Shown in pieces: positions 1-7,560 of a stretch of 11,187 nucleotides of DNA. Numbering within the stretch: position 1 is the stretch's first letter; the number at the start of each line of letters is the position of its first letter. Origin of the DNA: Strigomonas culicis (taxonomy: Eukaryota > Euglenozoa > Kinetoplastea > Trypanosomatida > Trypanosomatidae); NCBI GenBank assembly GCA_000482145.1, contig AUXH01000610.1, positions 1 to 11,187 of the forward strand, written 5' to 3'. A program made the position numbers and the translations under genes. The notes below the pieces were generated by a model. It did not search any database. It had not been told where the DNA came from and saw nothing but the letters and a program-made list of their open reading frames with translations.

Positions 1-156
<156 letters not shown>

Positions 157-174
157 CCGGGGGTCGCCACTGGC

Positions 175-2091
175 TCACAGGAGCAGGAAGACGGCATCGT
201 GATCTGTATGGATGAGGGAGCAGCTGTTGTACAGGTACGGCCTGCCCTTGCCAGAGTCCGACCACGCATCGCCTTCGCCGTCGCCACCCTCGCCGTCATC
301 AGGGATGCTGAAGGTGCGCCCGAGGCCCGCCACCGCGGCCTCGAAAGCGGCCGCACTGAAGAGCACGCGGTCGCACCACGCCGGAAAGCGCACGTGGTCG
401 AAGGGGTGTGGCTGCGTCACGTCGGCGATGAGCGACGGCACCGCGGCGACCCGCGGGTCGCCGCCGGCCGCGCTCGCGGACCCATTGACGCTGCTGAAGC
501 GCTGTGCAGCTGAGAAAGACCGCTCCGCATCGCCGTCCGCCGCGGACGTTGGCGACGCCGCCGCGAAGGCGGTCAGCGCGTCGCTCGCGACCTCCACGAG
601 CGGCGACAGCAGCGCGCGGCGCGGGAGCCGGCTGTAGGTCGGCGCGAACTGCTTCGGGAACTCAGCGAGCAGCAGCCCGAAGTTGGCCGCAACGGACTCC
701 GCGATGCCGTCGAGCTCCACGTCGAACTGCGCCTGCAGTGCCTCCAGTGCGTCGAGCCGCTGGAGCCGCTCCTCGTCGCGGTCGGCGGCGGCGGCGGGGC
801 CGGGGCTCGCGCGGCGACTGCCCTCGCCGTCCGCCATTTTGCTGAAGAGCTCCCACGCGACGTCCGGGCAGCGCAGCTCCTTCGCGCTCGCCTGCACCTC
901 CACATCGTACTGCTCGCGCAGGTGCGCCACAAAGCGCTTCGCGTCGAGCCGCGTGTTGAAGTCGCCCATGAGGAACAGCGGTTCCTCCAGTGACACGAGC
1001 GCGAGGCACTCCGCGACGGCCTCCAGCACGGAGGTGAGTCGCCGCGTGGCGTAGCAGCTCGGCGACGCCTCCATCGCGAGGCGGTTGTCCGCGTCGTGGA
1101 AGTTGTGGATGTTGCAAATGTTCAGCACGACCGTGCCGACTCGCAGCGAGAGGAGCAGCAGGCCCTTCCGCGCCTTGCCGGCGGTGGCGAACTTGGCGTG
1201 GTGGAAGAGATAGCGCACGCTGTCGCCGTAGGTGCGCGGGTCGTCCATCACCGGGATGTACGTCCGCTGCGGGATCGACAGGATGCTCGTGAGCGGGCAC
1301 ACGCGCGGCGAGAGCAGCACCATGGAGCCCATCGCGGAGAACTGCGACGGGTCGTGCTCCATCAGCAGGCCGCTGTTCCAGCCGGCCTCCGGCAACAGGT
1401 ACTGCGTCAGCAGCCGCTCCAGCGCCTCGTTGAACGCCGCGTGGCGGCTCTTGCCACCCACCTCCTGGAAGTGGATTACGATGACGTCGATCATGGGCAC
1501 CACCGCATCCGGCGAGTACTCGGCGCTGCGGTCCGCGTTCGCGCCGGAGTGGCGCGTCGCCTCGTGAAACGCCGCGCGGTGCAGCCACAGCCGCAGCTCG
1601 GTCACGAACTCGCGCAGCCAGCGCGCGACCCCCGGCGGCACCGCGGCGGCGGACGCCGTCGTGGAGGGGAAGCACTCGCGCGGCGAGGTCGGGCTCATGG
1701 GCACTGACGGCGGCGCCTCGCGCGCCTCCAGCTCCGCGGCAGTGAACACGTTCGTCGTCGCCGTGGACAGCACCGGTGGCGTCGACGTCTCGGCCGTCTC
1801 CGGCGGCGGCCCGTCCGCGGCCGCCACGACCTCCGGCGCCGGCAGGAAGGCGCAGACCCCGGCCCCCGACGCGACCGTGGGGGTGGTGAAGGCGAAGCTG
1901 GACGCCTCGCTGCCGATCGGGTCGCTGTGCGCGTCGATGCCGCCGAGATTCTGCGTCAGCAGCAGCACGGACGGTCGCGTCGGGTCTACCACGTACACGT
2001 CCGGTGCGGGTGCGGTCTCCGCCGTGCTGAAGCGCACACGGACGGGCGCCGCGGCGCCATCCGCCGCCGGCGCTGCCTCACTGGTAGACAT
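175..2091 (-). CDS. Type I inositol polyphosphate 5-phosphatase (INPP5A-like)
   Basis: Predicted 638-residue phosphatase of the Mg-dependent DNase I/endonuclease-exonuclease-phosphatase fold. The family removes the 5-phosphate from Ins(1,4,5)P3 and Ins(1,3,4,5)P4, ending calcium-type inositol phosphate signals; some relatives act on lipid phosphoinositides. Motifs in order: TQNLGG (46-51); FQEVGGK (208-214) with the metal-binding Glu210; [10 protein letters not shown] (327-336), close to the NIHLFHD block of human INPP5[12 protein letters not shown] (375-385); [11 protein letters not shown] (569-579); and TDHDAVFLL at the extreme C terminus. The NIHxFHD block and the FQEVGGK form point to type I rather than the OCRL/synaptojanin type. 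Two low-complexity Ala/Ser/Pro/Thr-rich insertions (about 55-150 and 500-560) enlarge it well beyond the roughly 410-residue animal enzyme. I see no SH2, Sac1, RhoGAP or membrane segment and no CAAX prenylation box. The start is the ATG at 2091; no ATG occurs between it and the candidate splice acceptor at 2167. The stop is TGA. Family assignment is firm; substrate preference is inferred. Confidence 0.92.
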   Translation of the reverse strand: MSTSEAAPAADGAAAPVRVRFSTAETAPAPDVYVVDPTRPSVLLLTQNLGGIDAHSDPIGSEASSFAFTTPTVASGAGVCAFLPAPEVVAAADGPPPETAETSTPPVLSTATTNVFTAAELEAREAPPSVPMSPTSPRECFPSTTASAAAVPPGVARWLREFVTELRLWLHRAAFHEATRHSGANADRSAEYSPDAVVPMIDVIVIHFQEVGGKSRHAAFNEALERLLTQYLLPEAGWNSGLLMEHDPSQFSAMGSMVLLSPRVCPLTSILSIPQRTYIPVMDDPRTYGDSVRYLFHHAKFATAGKARKGLLLLSLRVGTVVLNICNIHNFHDADNRLAMEASPSCYATRRLTSVLEAVAECLALVSLEEPLFLMGDFNTRLDAKRFVAHLREQYDVEVQASAKELRCPDVAWELFSKMADGEGSRRASPGPAAAADRDEERLQRLDALEALQAQFDVELDGIAESVAANFGLLLAEFPKQFAPTYSRLPRRALLSPLVEVASDALTAFAAASPTSAADGDAERSFSAAQRFSSVNGSASAAGGDPRVAAVPSLIADVTQPHPFDHVRFPAWCDRVLFSAAAFEAAVAGLGRTFSIPDDGEGGDGEGDAWSDSGKGRPYLYNSCSLIHTDHDAVFLLL

Positions 2092-2166
2092 ACTACGTGG
2101 GGGAGAGAGGGGGGAGGGAAGCGCTGCAACACAGTCGTGACGCGCTCCTCTAACTTTTACTTCGCT

Positions 2167-2222
2167 CTACGCAACAGAAGGCAACAAACAAAACGTCACA
2201 AGCGACAACAAAAAAAAAAAAC
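2167..2222 (-). promoter_or_regulatory. Candidate trans-splice acceptor for the 5-phosphatase mRNA
   Basis: On the sense strand a T-rich run (about 2210-2222) and further pyrimidine-rich sequence lead to an AG at 2168-2167. This would give a 75-nt 5' untranslated region without an upstream ATG. A second pyrimidine block (2099-2118) lies closer to the start, followed by an AG at 2094-2093. Use of that site would leave a single base between the spliced leader and the ATG. Which site is used cannot be told from sequence alone. Confidence 0.5.
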
Positions 2223-2374
2223 TTCAATGCACTCTCACGTGGAGAGAGAGGGCGCGCAAAAGAGAGCGAGAGAAAAAGTGAGAGTAAAGGGGGGGAAAAA
2301 AAGAGAGACGCCACAGAATGGGTATGTGATTCTGTATATATACTGAGTTATTTCTTTTCTATGAGAATAAAGCT

Positions 2375-2392
2375 CCTATACGAGGTATAAGG
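2375..2392. repeat. Short inverted repeat (hairpin) in the 5-phosphatase upstream region
   Basis: TATAC (2377-2381) and GTATA (2385-2389) are perfect complements around a three-base GAG loop. The stem extends by two C-G pairs (75-76 with 91-92) across a one-base bulge at 2390. A GC-rich GGGGCGCGCG run follows directly. The stem is small and may be chance in AT-rich DNA. Confidence 0.4.
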
Positions 2393-3489
2393 GGCGCGCG
2401 ATAGATTCCTCTTCTGACGCTCTTTTCTTATCGTCTCCTCGGTATGTTTTGTTATGTTTTGTGTTTCCTTACGGGAAAAAAAAAAGAGGTAAAAAAATGA
2501 TAATCTGCAAAAAGTTGAGAGAAGGAAATTAAAGAAGAAAAAGGTAAAAAGTGAAACTAATAGTAATAAATCTATTTATTAGAATTAGTCTACGCTGTAG
2601 TTCTTTATTAAATGTAACCTTGCTATATAGAAGAAGAGTAGAAAAAAAGGTGAGGGATGAAAAAAAAAGAACATAGGATGGAGAAGGAATAACAGAAGAC
2701 AGCTGCAGAAAGGAAGTTACAACATGTCTGGTCAGACAGGTCGATACAGATACAGTAAAAAGAAAAAATGAGGAGAGTCCAGAACGGAAGGATTTCCATT
2801 TTCGTTTTTTTTTTCCGTAATATCAAAAGAGAGAAGGGAGAAAAAAGGGGAAAGAGAGTGAGGAAGAAAGAGTATTAAAAAAATAAAATAAACAATAAAT
2901 AAATAAGCGTATTCAGATCGTACAGAGGTTTTCTTTTCTTGGTTTCTACCTTTTTTTGATGTTGAGAAATTACCTCGTTTATCTGGTTCGTTTTTTTTTT
3001 TTTTTTAGCCTTCAAACAGAGACAAAGTAAAGAGAAAGGGAAGGACATGGTCTCACTAAAGGCCTGAAACGTCGTGCGGGAAAAAAAAAAACTTTATTTT
3101 GACTATACCGTAACAAAATATATTTAGAACATCAAAAAAAAAGGAAAAAAAAGAAAGAAAGAAAAATGATCAACTTTTAAAAGAGAGAGAAAATAACTTA
3201 CATACATAAGAATGAGAGATAAAAAATACTCCTTCATTGCAATTGAGATCGTGATAAATTCTCAAAGTGTATTCTGATTATTCTTTCTTTCTTTTTTTTT
3301 TCAGTCATGTTAGTCTCTTTTTTATTATGATTCTTCTTCTTTTTTTTTCTTTTACGTGATTGTTAATTATAAATATTTAAGTTAGTGCTCATAATTATCA
3401 TTTATTCATTCGTTCGTTAATATTTTATTTTGCTTTTCTTCTTTTTTAGTTTGCCTTTTGTTAGAAAAAGGGGGGAAGCAAAACAAAAA

Positions 3490-3593
3490 ACGGATGCATA
3501 CCCTCATCGGAAGTGTGGTGCGGGTAACCCGTGTTGCTCTGTCCTTCCAATCAACAAACATCAAACAAAAAAATGGCACAGTGCGAAGCACTG
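3490..3593. other. GC-richer island with two hairpins inside the AT-rich PPDK 3' region
   Basis: Within 1.7 kb of A/T-dominated sequence, 3490-3548 has balanced composition. It can form nested stems: GGAAG (3509-3513) with CTTCC (3544-3548) outside, and CGGGT (3521-3525) with ACCCG (3527-3531) inside. About 30 bases to the right is a perfect hairpin, CAGTGC (3579-3584) and GCACTG (3588-3593), with a three-base loop. In the PPDK transcript these would lie roughly 250-350 nt past the stop codon. No tRNA, box C/D or trypanosome H/ACA (AGA-tailed) signature is evident on either strand. It may be an mRNA stability or translation element or an unannotated small RNA, or may have no function. Confidence 0.4.
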
Positions 3594-3619
3594 AAAGAAA
3601 AGAAAAGAAAAGAAAAAAG
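3593..3619. repeat. (AAAAG)n microsatellite
   Basis: About five copies of an A-rich pentamer with one G each, directly next to the perfect hairpin at 3579-3593. On the sense strand it reads as a CTTTT pyrimidine tract, so it could also serve as a weak splicing or polyadenylation cue. Confidence 0.7.
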
Positions 3620-3841
3620 AACTCTTATCTAATGATGTAAGCTATTTATGTATATAAGTTTTTTTTGCGTTTGTTTTCGATGGCACTACAATCCCATCGT
3701 TTCTTTTCTGTTTTTTTTTTTTCACCAGTCTGTTTATTTTGCTTTTTTTTTTGTTGCGTTACATCAAAGAAGAGAAATATATAAGAAAAAAACTATTCTT
3801 TTTTCTGATTTTTCTTTTTTTTTTTTCGTCCGTCACGCCTT

Positions 3842-6553
3842 CTACTTGCCGAGCTTCTCCTTCACGGCGGCGCGCGCGGCCGCGACGATGGCGACCGGCA
3901 CGCGGTAGGGCGAGCACGACACGTAGTCGAGCCCGATGCCGTGGAGGAAGTGGATCGTCCGCGGGTCGCCGCCGTGCTCGCCGCAGATGCCGACCTTGAG
4001 GTTCGGCTTCGTCTTTCGGCCCTTCTGCACCGCGATGCGTACGAGCTCACCGATGCCCTCCTGGTCGAGCGACTGGAAGGGGTCGCGGTCGTAGATGCCG
4101 AGCTCGCCGTACAGCCGCAGGAACGGACCCGCGTCATCGCGCGAGAAGCCGCAGCCCATCTGCGTGAGGTCGTTCGTGCCGAAGGAGAAGAACTCCGCCT
4201 CCTCCGCGATCTGGTCCGCGGTGAGCGCGGCGCGCGGCACCTCGATCATGGTGCCGAGCATGTAGTCGACCTTTGCGCCGCCCGCCTTCTTGAGCACCGC
4301 CGCGATCGTGTCCTCCGCGTTCTTCTTTGTGAAGGACAGCTCGGAGCGCTTGCCGACGAGCGGAATCATGATCTCCGGGCGCACGTGGAGGCCCTCCTTC
4401 CCGACCATGAGCGCGGCCTCCATGATGGCGCGCACCTGCATGTTGTACACCTCCGGGTACATGATGCCGAGGCGGCAGCCGCGCAGCCCGAGCATGGGGT
4501 TCAGCTCATGCAGCTCCGTCACGCGGCTCTGCACCTTCGCGAGCGGGATGCCGAGCTTCTTCGCGAGCTCTTCCTGCGCATGCAGCTCGTTTGGCACGAA
4601 CTCGTGCAGCGGGGGGTCCAGCAGGCGGATGGTCACCGGCGCGCCCTTCATCGCGCGGAAGAGACCCTCGAAGTCCTCGCGCTGGATGGGCAGCAGCTTC
4701 GCGAGCGCCTTCTCGCGGCCCGCGAAGTCGTCCGCAAGAATCATCTCGCGGAAGACCTCGATGCGCTTGCCCTCGAAGAACATGTGCTCCGTGCGGCACA
4801 GCCCGACGCCCTCGGCGCCGAAGGCGTGCGCCTTCGCGGCGTCCGCCGGCGTGTCCGCGTTCGCGCGGACGCCGAGGCGCTTCGCCTGGCGGCACCACTG
4901 CAGCACCTTCTCGAAGTCGCCCTCCAGCTTCGCCGTGTGCAGCGCGAGGGCGCCGGCGTAGATGAGGCCCTTGGAGCCGTCGAGCGTGATGACGTCGCCC
5001 TCCTTGATGATGGTGCCGCCCAGCTCGAACTGGCCGGCCGATAAGTGGATCTCGCCGCAGCCCGACACGCAGCACTTGCCCATGCCGCGGGCGACGACGG
5101 CCGCGTGGGACGTCATGCCCCCGCGCGCAGTCAGAATGCCCTGCGCCGCGTGCATACCCGCGAGGTCCTCCGGGGACGTCTCGAGGCGCACCATGATCAC
5201 CTTCTTGCCGGCCTCCGACCACTTGAGCGCCGCGTCGGCGTCGAAGACGACCTGGCCGACCGCCGCGCCGGGGCTCGCCGCGAGACCCTTGCCGAGCGGG
5301 TGCGCGTGCGCGGCCGCGGTGGGCTCGATGGAGGGGTGCAGAAGGTGGTCTACCTGCTCCGGGTCCACGCGCAGGATGGCCTCGTCCGTGTTGATGAGGC
5401 CCTCCTCCACCATCTCGATGGCGATGCGCAGCGCGGCGTGGATCGTGCGCTTGCCGACGCGGCACTGCAGCATCCAGAGGCGGCCGTCCTCGACCGTGAA
5501 CTCGATGTCCATCAGGTCCTTGTAGTGCAGCTCCAGCTTCGTGCGGATGTCGCACAGCTGCTTGTACGCGTCGGGCACGAACTCCTCCATCGAGGGGTAG
5601 CGCAGCGCGCGCTCCTCCTCGGTGATGTTGTTCTCCTGCGCCCACTTGAGCGACAGCTCCTTGCCGATCTGCTGCGGCGTCCGAATGCCGGCAACGACGT
5701 CCTCGCCCTGAGCGTTGACGAGGTACTCGCCGTAGAAGTAGTTCGCGCCGGTGGACGGGCTGCGGGAGAAGGCGACGCCGGTCGCGGAGCGGTCGTTCTG
5801 GTTGCCGAACACCATGGACTGCACGTTCACCGCCGTGCCGAGGAGGCCGGTGATGTTGTTCAGGCGGCGGTACACGTCCGCGCGGGGGTTGCCCCAGCTG
5901 CGGAAGACGGCGCGGATCGCCGCGTACAGCTGCTCCCACGGGTCCTGGGGAAAGTCCTCGCCGGTCTTCTTCTTGTAGAGCTTGAGGAAGCTCTCCACGA
6001 GCTCCTTGAGGTCCGAGGTCTGCAGGTCCGAGTCGAACTTGGTCCCGCGCGCCTTCTTCATGACGGTGATCTCCTCCTCGAACTCCTCGCGGCCGGCCTG
6101 CATGACGATATCCGCGTACATGGTGATGAAGCGGCGGTAGCTGTCATAGACGAAGCGGCTCTGCTCCGGCTGGCGGGCAACCCAGGCGTCCACGATGGCG
6201 TGGTTGAGGCCGAGGTTCAGAACGGTGTCCATCATGCCAGGCATGGAGGCCGCGGCACCGCTACGCACGGAGAAGAGCAGAGGGTTCTGCACGTCGCCGA
6301 ACTTGTGGTGCATCTCCGCCTCCACGCGCGCGACGTTGTGCTTCACGTCCTCGATGACGTCGGCCGGGATGGCCTGTGTCTTCTGGTACTTGGCGCATAC
6401 CTCCGTCGTGATGGTGAAGCCGGGGGGCACCGGGATGCCCATGTTCACCATCTCCGCCAGGTTCGCGCCCTTGCCGCCGAGGAGGTGCTTCATGGTGCGG
6501 TCGCCGTCGGCCTTGCCGCTGCCGAAGTAGTAAACATTCATGTGAGAGGACAT
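3842..6553 (-). CDS. PPDK: Pyruvate, phosphate dikinase (PPDK)
   Basis: Complete 903-residue enzyme that interconverts phosphoenolpyruvate, AMP and pyrophosphate with pyruvate, ATP and phosphate. Domains in order: ATP-grasp nucleotide-binding region (about 20-350, with GGKGANLAEM at 26-35); swivelling phosphohistidine domain (about 417-512) with GGMTSHAAVVARGMGKCCV, catalytic His483 and neighbouring regulatory-type Thr481; and a C-terminal PEP/pyruvate barrel (about 530-880) with TIRLLDPPLHEF (641-652), LGLRGCRLG (688-696), Mg ligands Glu771 and Asp795 (in FGTNDLTQ) and general-acid Cys857 in GICGEHGGDP. All residues needed for activity appear intact. The trypanosome enzyme is known as a glycosomal protein ending in a PTS1 tripeptide (AKL in T. 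brucei). This one ends KEKLGK, which is not a PTS1, and no PTS2 is visible near the N terminus (MSSHMNVYYFGSGKADGD). Localisation is therefore uncertain. The ATG at 6553 is supported by the splice acceptor at 6690 with no intervening ATG. The stop is TAG. Confidence 0.98.
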   Translation of the reverse strand: MSSHMNVYYFGSGKADGDRTMKHLLGGKGANLAEMVNMGIPVPPGFTITTEVCAKYQKTQAIPADVIEDVKHNVARVEAEMHHKFGDVQNPLLFSVRSGAAASMPGMMDTVLNLGLNHAIVDAWVARQPEQSRFVYDSYRRFITMYADIVMQAGREEFEEEITVMKKARGTKFDSDLQTSDLKELVESFLKLYKKKTGEDFPQDPWEQLYAAIRAVFRSWGNPRADVYRRLNNITGLLGTAVNVQSMVFGNQNDRSATGVAFSRSPSTGANYFYGEYLVNAQGEDVVAGIRTPQQIGKELSLKWAQENNITEEERALRYPSMEEFVPDAYKQLCDIRTKLELHYKDLMDIEFTVEDGRLWMLQCRVGKRTIHAALRIAIEMVEEGLINTDEAILRVDPEQVDHLLHPSIEPTAAAHAHPLGKGLAASPGAAVGQVVFDADAALKWSEAGKKVIMVRLETSPEDLAGMHAAQGILTARGGMTSHAAVVARGMGKCCVSGCGEIHLSAGQFELGGTIIKEGDVITLDGSKGLIYAGALALHTAKLEGDFEKVLQWCRQAKRLGVRANADTPADAAKAHAFGAEGVGLCRTEHMFFEGKRIEVFREMILADDFAGREKALAKLLPIQREDFEGLFRAMKGAPVTIRLLDPPLHEFVPNELHAQEELAKKLGIPLAKVQSRVTELHELNPMLGLRGCRLGIMYPEVYNMQVRAIMEAALMVGKEGLHVRPEIMIPLVGKRSELSFTKKNAEDTIAAVLKKAGGAKVDYMLGTMIEVPRAALTADQIAEEAEFFSFGTNDLTQMGCGFSRDDAGPFLRLYGELGIYDRDPFQSLDQEGIGELVRIAVQKGRKTKPNLKVGICGEHGGDPRTIHFLHGIGLDYVSCSPYRVPVAIVAAARAAVKEKLGK

Positions 6554-6689
6554 GTTTGCTGGTTGCTTGGAGTTAGGTTTTTGTTTATTTTTGAGGGGGG
6601 TGATCTTTTTTCGTTTAGTCTTTTCTTGCTTGTATATACTAAATAGTTATATAGGTTGCAAAAAAATAATAATAAGAGAGTTTATTATT

Positions 6690-6718
6690 CTGAAAAAGAA
6701 AAATGAAGAAAAAAAACG
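6690..6718 (-). promoter_or_regulatory. Candidate trans-splice acceptor for the PPDK mRNA
   Basis: The sense strand shows a nearly pure 27-base pyrimidine tract, mostly T, ending in CAG (6692-6690). This matches the usual trypanosomatid spliced-leader acceptor. It predicts a 136-nt 5' untranslated region (6689-6554) with no ATG before the PPDK start. Further pyrimidine tracts lie upstream at about 6880-6916 (next AG at 6869-6868) and 7064-7103 (next AG at 7042-7041) and could be used alternatively. Confidence 0.7.
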
Positions 6719-6969
6719 GTTAGTGTTTTGGATTTTTTGTGTGTGTTTTACGATAGTAAAATGAACGATATAAACCGAAAAATGAAAATAAAACTGAAAA
6801 ATATGAAAAAAACTGAAAATATGAAAAGAGATGGCTGAAAATAATCGCTTATGAGAGTTTGAAATAACTATCAACGGAGCACAAAAAGAAAGAGACGGAG
6901 GGGAAAAAAAAAAGAATAAGCATTCATCCTTATAAATGAATACGGGAGCACACATTACTAGCAGTATAA

Positions 6970-6997
6970 TACATACATACAAATATGTATGTATGTA
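6970..6997. repeat. Perfect 12-bp inverted repeat made of TAC/GTA microsatellite
   Basis: Positions 6970-6981 and 6986-6997 are perfect reverse complements separated by a four-base AATA loop. The arms consist of ATAC repeats on one side and GTAT repeats on the other, so the structure probably arose by inversion or mispriming in a tetranucleotide microsatellite. In the beta-adaptin transcript it would form a weak A/U-rich stem-loop. Confidence 0.75.
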
Positions 6998-7521
6998 CTT
7001 ATTTTTATTTGTTTTCGAAATGTCTCGCGTGTATGTACTTCTCGCGTAGAATAGTACGAGCAACAAAAGAGCAAAGGTGGAAAGAAAGGAAGGAGAAAAG
7101 AGTACAACTGTCGATTGCCAACGATTACTACAACCTAACACGAGCTAACGCTCGTAGAACAACAACAAAAAATGACAAAAAAGGCTTTATATGATTACCT
7201 TCATATTCTACAACAAATATAAACGTGCCAGTCTCACAAAAAAGCATTCACACAAATACATAAAAACAGCTGTAATGAGCACCAGTTGCAATGACACAAT
7301 TGTCAGTATTGGTTTATATTTAAGTTTTGATGAATGAGATCATACAATCACATTATCTTCGATAGATGGGGGGGGGAGAGAAAGAAATAAATAAATATAT
7401 AAATATCTAGCTATATTTTTATTTATATACGCCTCACCACGACAGCTCATGTTCGTGGGAATCCTTCAGCTGCTGCGATAGGGTTCTCTATTCCCTCCTC
7501 CTCTTCTCTCTTTCTCTCTGA

Positions 7522-7534
7522 GGGGGGGGGGGGG
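7522..7534. repeat. 13-base G homopolymer (C13 in the transcript) just after the beta-adaptin stop
   Basis: Thirteen consecutive G on the plus strand, 26 bases beyond the end of the beta-adaptin gene. On the sense strand it is C13, followed by a purine-rich GA tract (7492-7521). Length may be imprecise because homopolymers are prone to sequencing error. Confidence 0.8.
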
Positions 7535-7560
7535 AGGTCCGCGCGTCTTCGGGTCCCGCT

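Larger units (their letters stand above)
2092..3841. other. AT-rich spacer between the PPDK and 5-phosphatase genes
   Basis: This 1.75-kb spacer holds the PPDK 3' region (right part) and the 5-phosphatase 5' region (left part). It is dominated by A and T homopolymers of 8-14 bases and by AAAT- and AAAAG-type repeats, in sharp contrast to the GC-rich genes on either side. Sense-strand pyrimidine tracts are prominent at about 2823-2874 and 2210-2310. Short open frames (for example 2623-2826 and 3406-3591, minus strand) show no homology I recognise and look like chance. I see no tRNA, snRNA or transposon remnant. The only compositionally distinct patch is at about 3490-3593, described separately. 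Confidence 0.85.
6554..7560. other. AT-rich spacer between the beta-adaptin and PPDK genes
   Basis: This 1.0-kb spacer contains the beta-adaptin 3' untranslated region on the right and the PPDK 5' region on the left. It holds at least three sense-strand pyrimidine tracts, a perfect 12-bp inverted repeat (6970-6997), AAAT/ATAT repeats near 7385-7430 and G runs at about 7369-7376 and 7522-7534. Open frames here (for example 6647-7141, minus strand) translate to Phe/Ile/Ser-rich sequence typical of T-rich DNA and show no recognisable domain. I see no RNA gene or mobile element. Confidence 0.85.

Noticed and set aside
662..1675. 337-codon minus-strand frame inside the 5-phosphatase and several plus-strand frames there
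   Set aside because: Frame-shifted shadows of the phosphatase; Arg/Ala/Gly-rich low-complexity translations.
175..2091. Identity with the trypanosome nuclear PIP5Pase implicated in telomeric silencing
   Set aside because: Cannot be shown from motifs alone; only the type I 5-phosphatase family is supported.
2623..2826. Hydrophobic short frame on the minus strand that could be a small membrane protein
   Set aside because: Its only ATG (near 2799) comes after a pyrimidine tract with no AG between them, and the Phe/Ser/Ile/Cys-rich composition is what T-rich DNA yields by chance.
3500..3560. Possible tRNA or snoRNA at the GC-richer island
   Set aside because: No T-loop GTTCRA box, no cloverleaf, no C/D boxes and no AGA-tailed trypanosome H/ACA hairpin on either strand.
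3406..3591. Short minus-strand frame through the structured island
   Set aside because: No homology; rich in Lys/Phe runs from homopolymers. An RNA element explains the patch better.
2092..3841. Retroposon remnant (SIDER/ingi-type) or other mobile element in the spacers
   Set aside because: No signature start, no target-site duplications, no reverse transcriptase fragments; only simple repeats and homopolymers.
3941..6646. Two long plus-strand open frames (367 and 533 codons) covering nearly the whole antisense of PPDK
   Set aside because: Translations are Arg/Leu/Val/His/Glu-rich with no domain. GC-rich genes avoid TTA, CTA and TCA codons, which leaves the antisense frame without stops.
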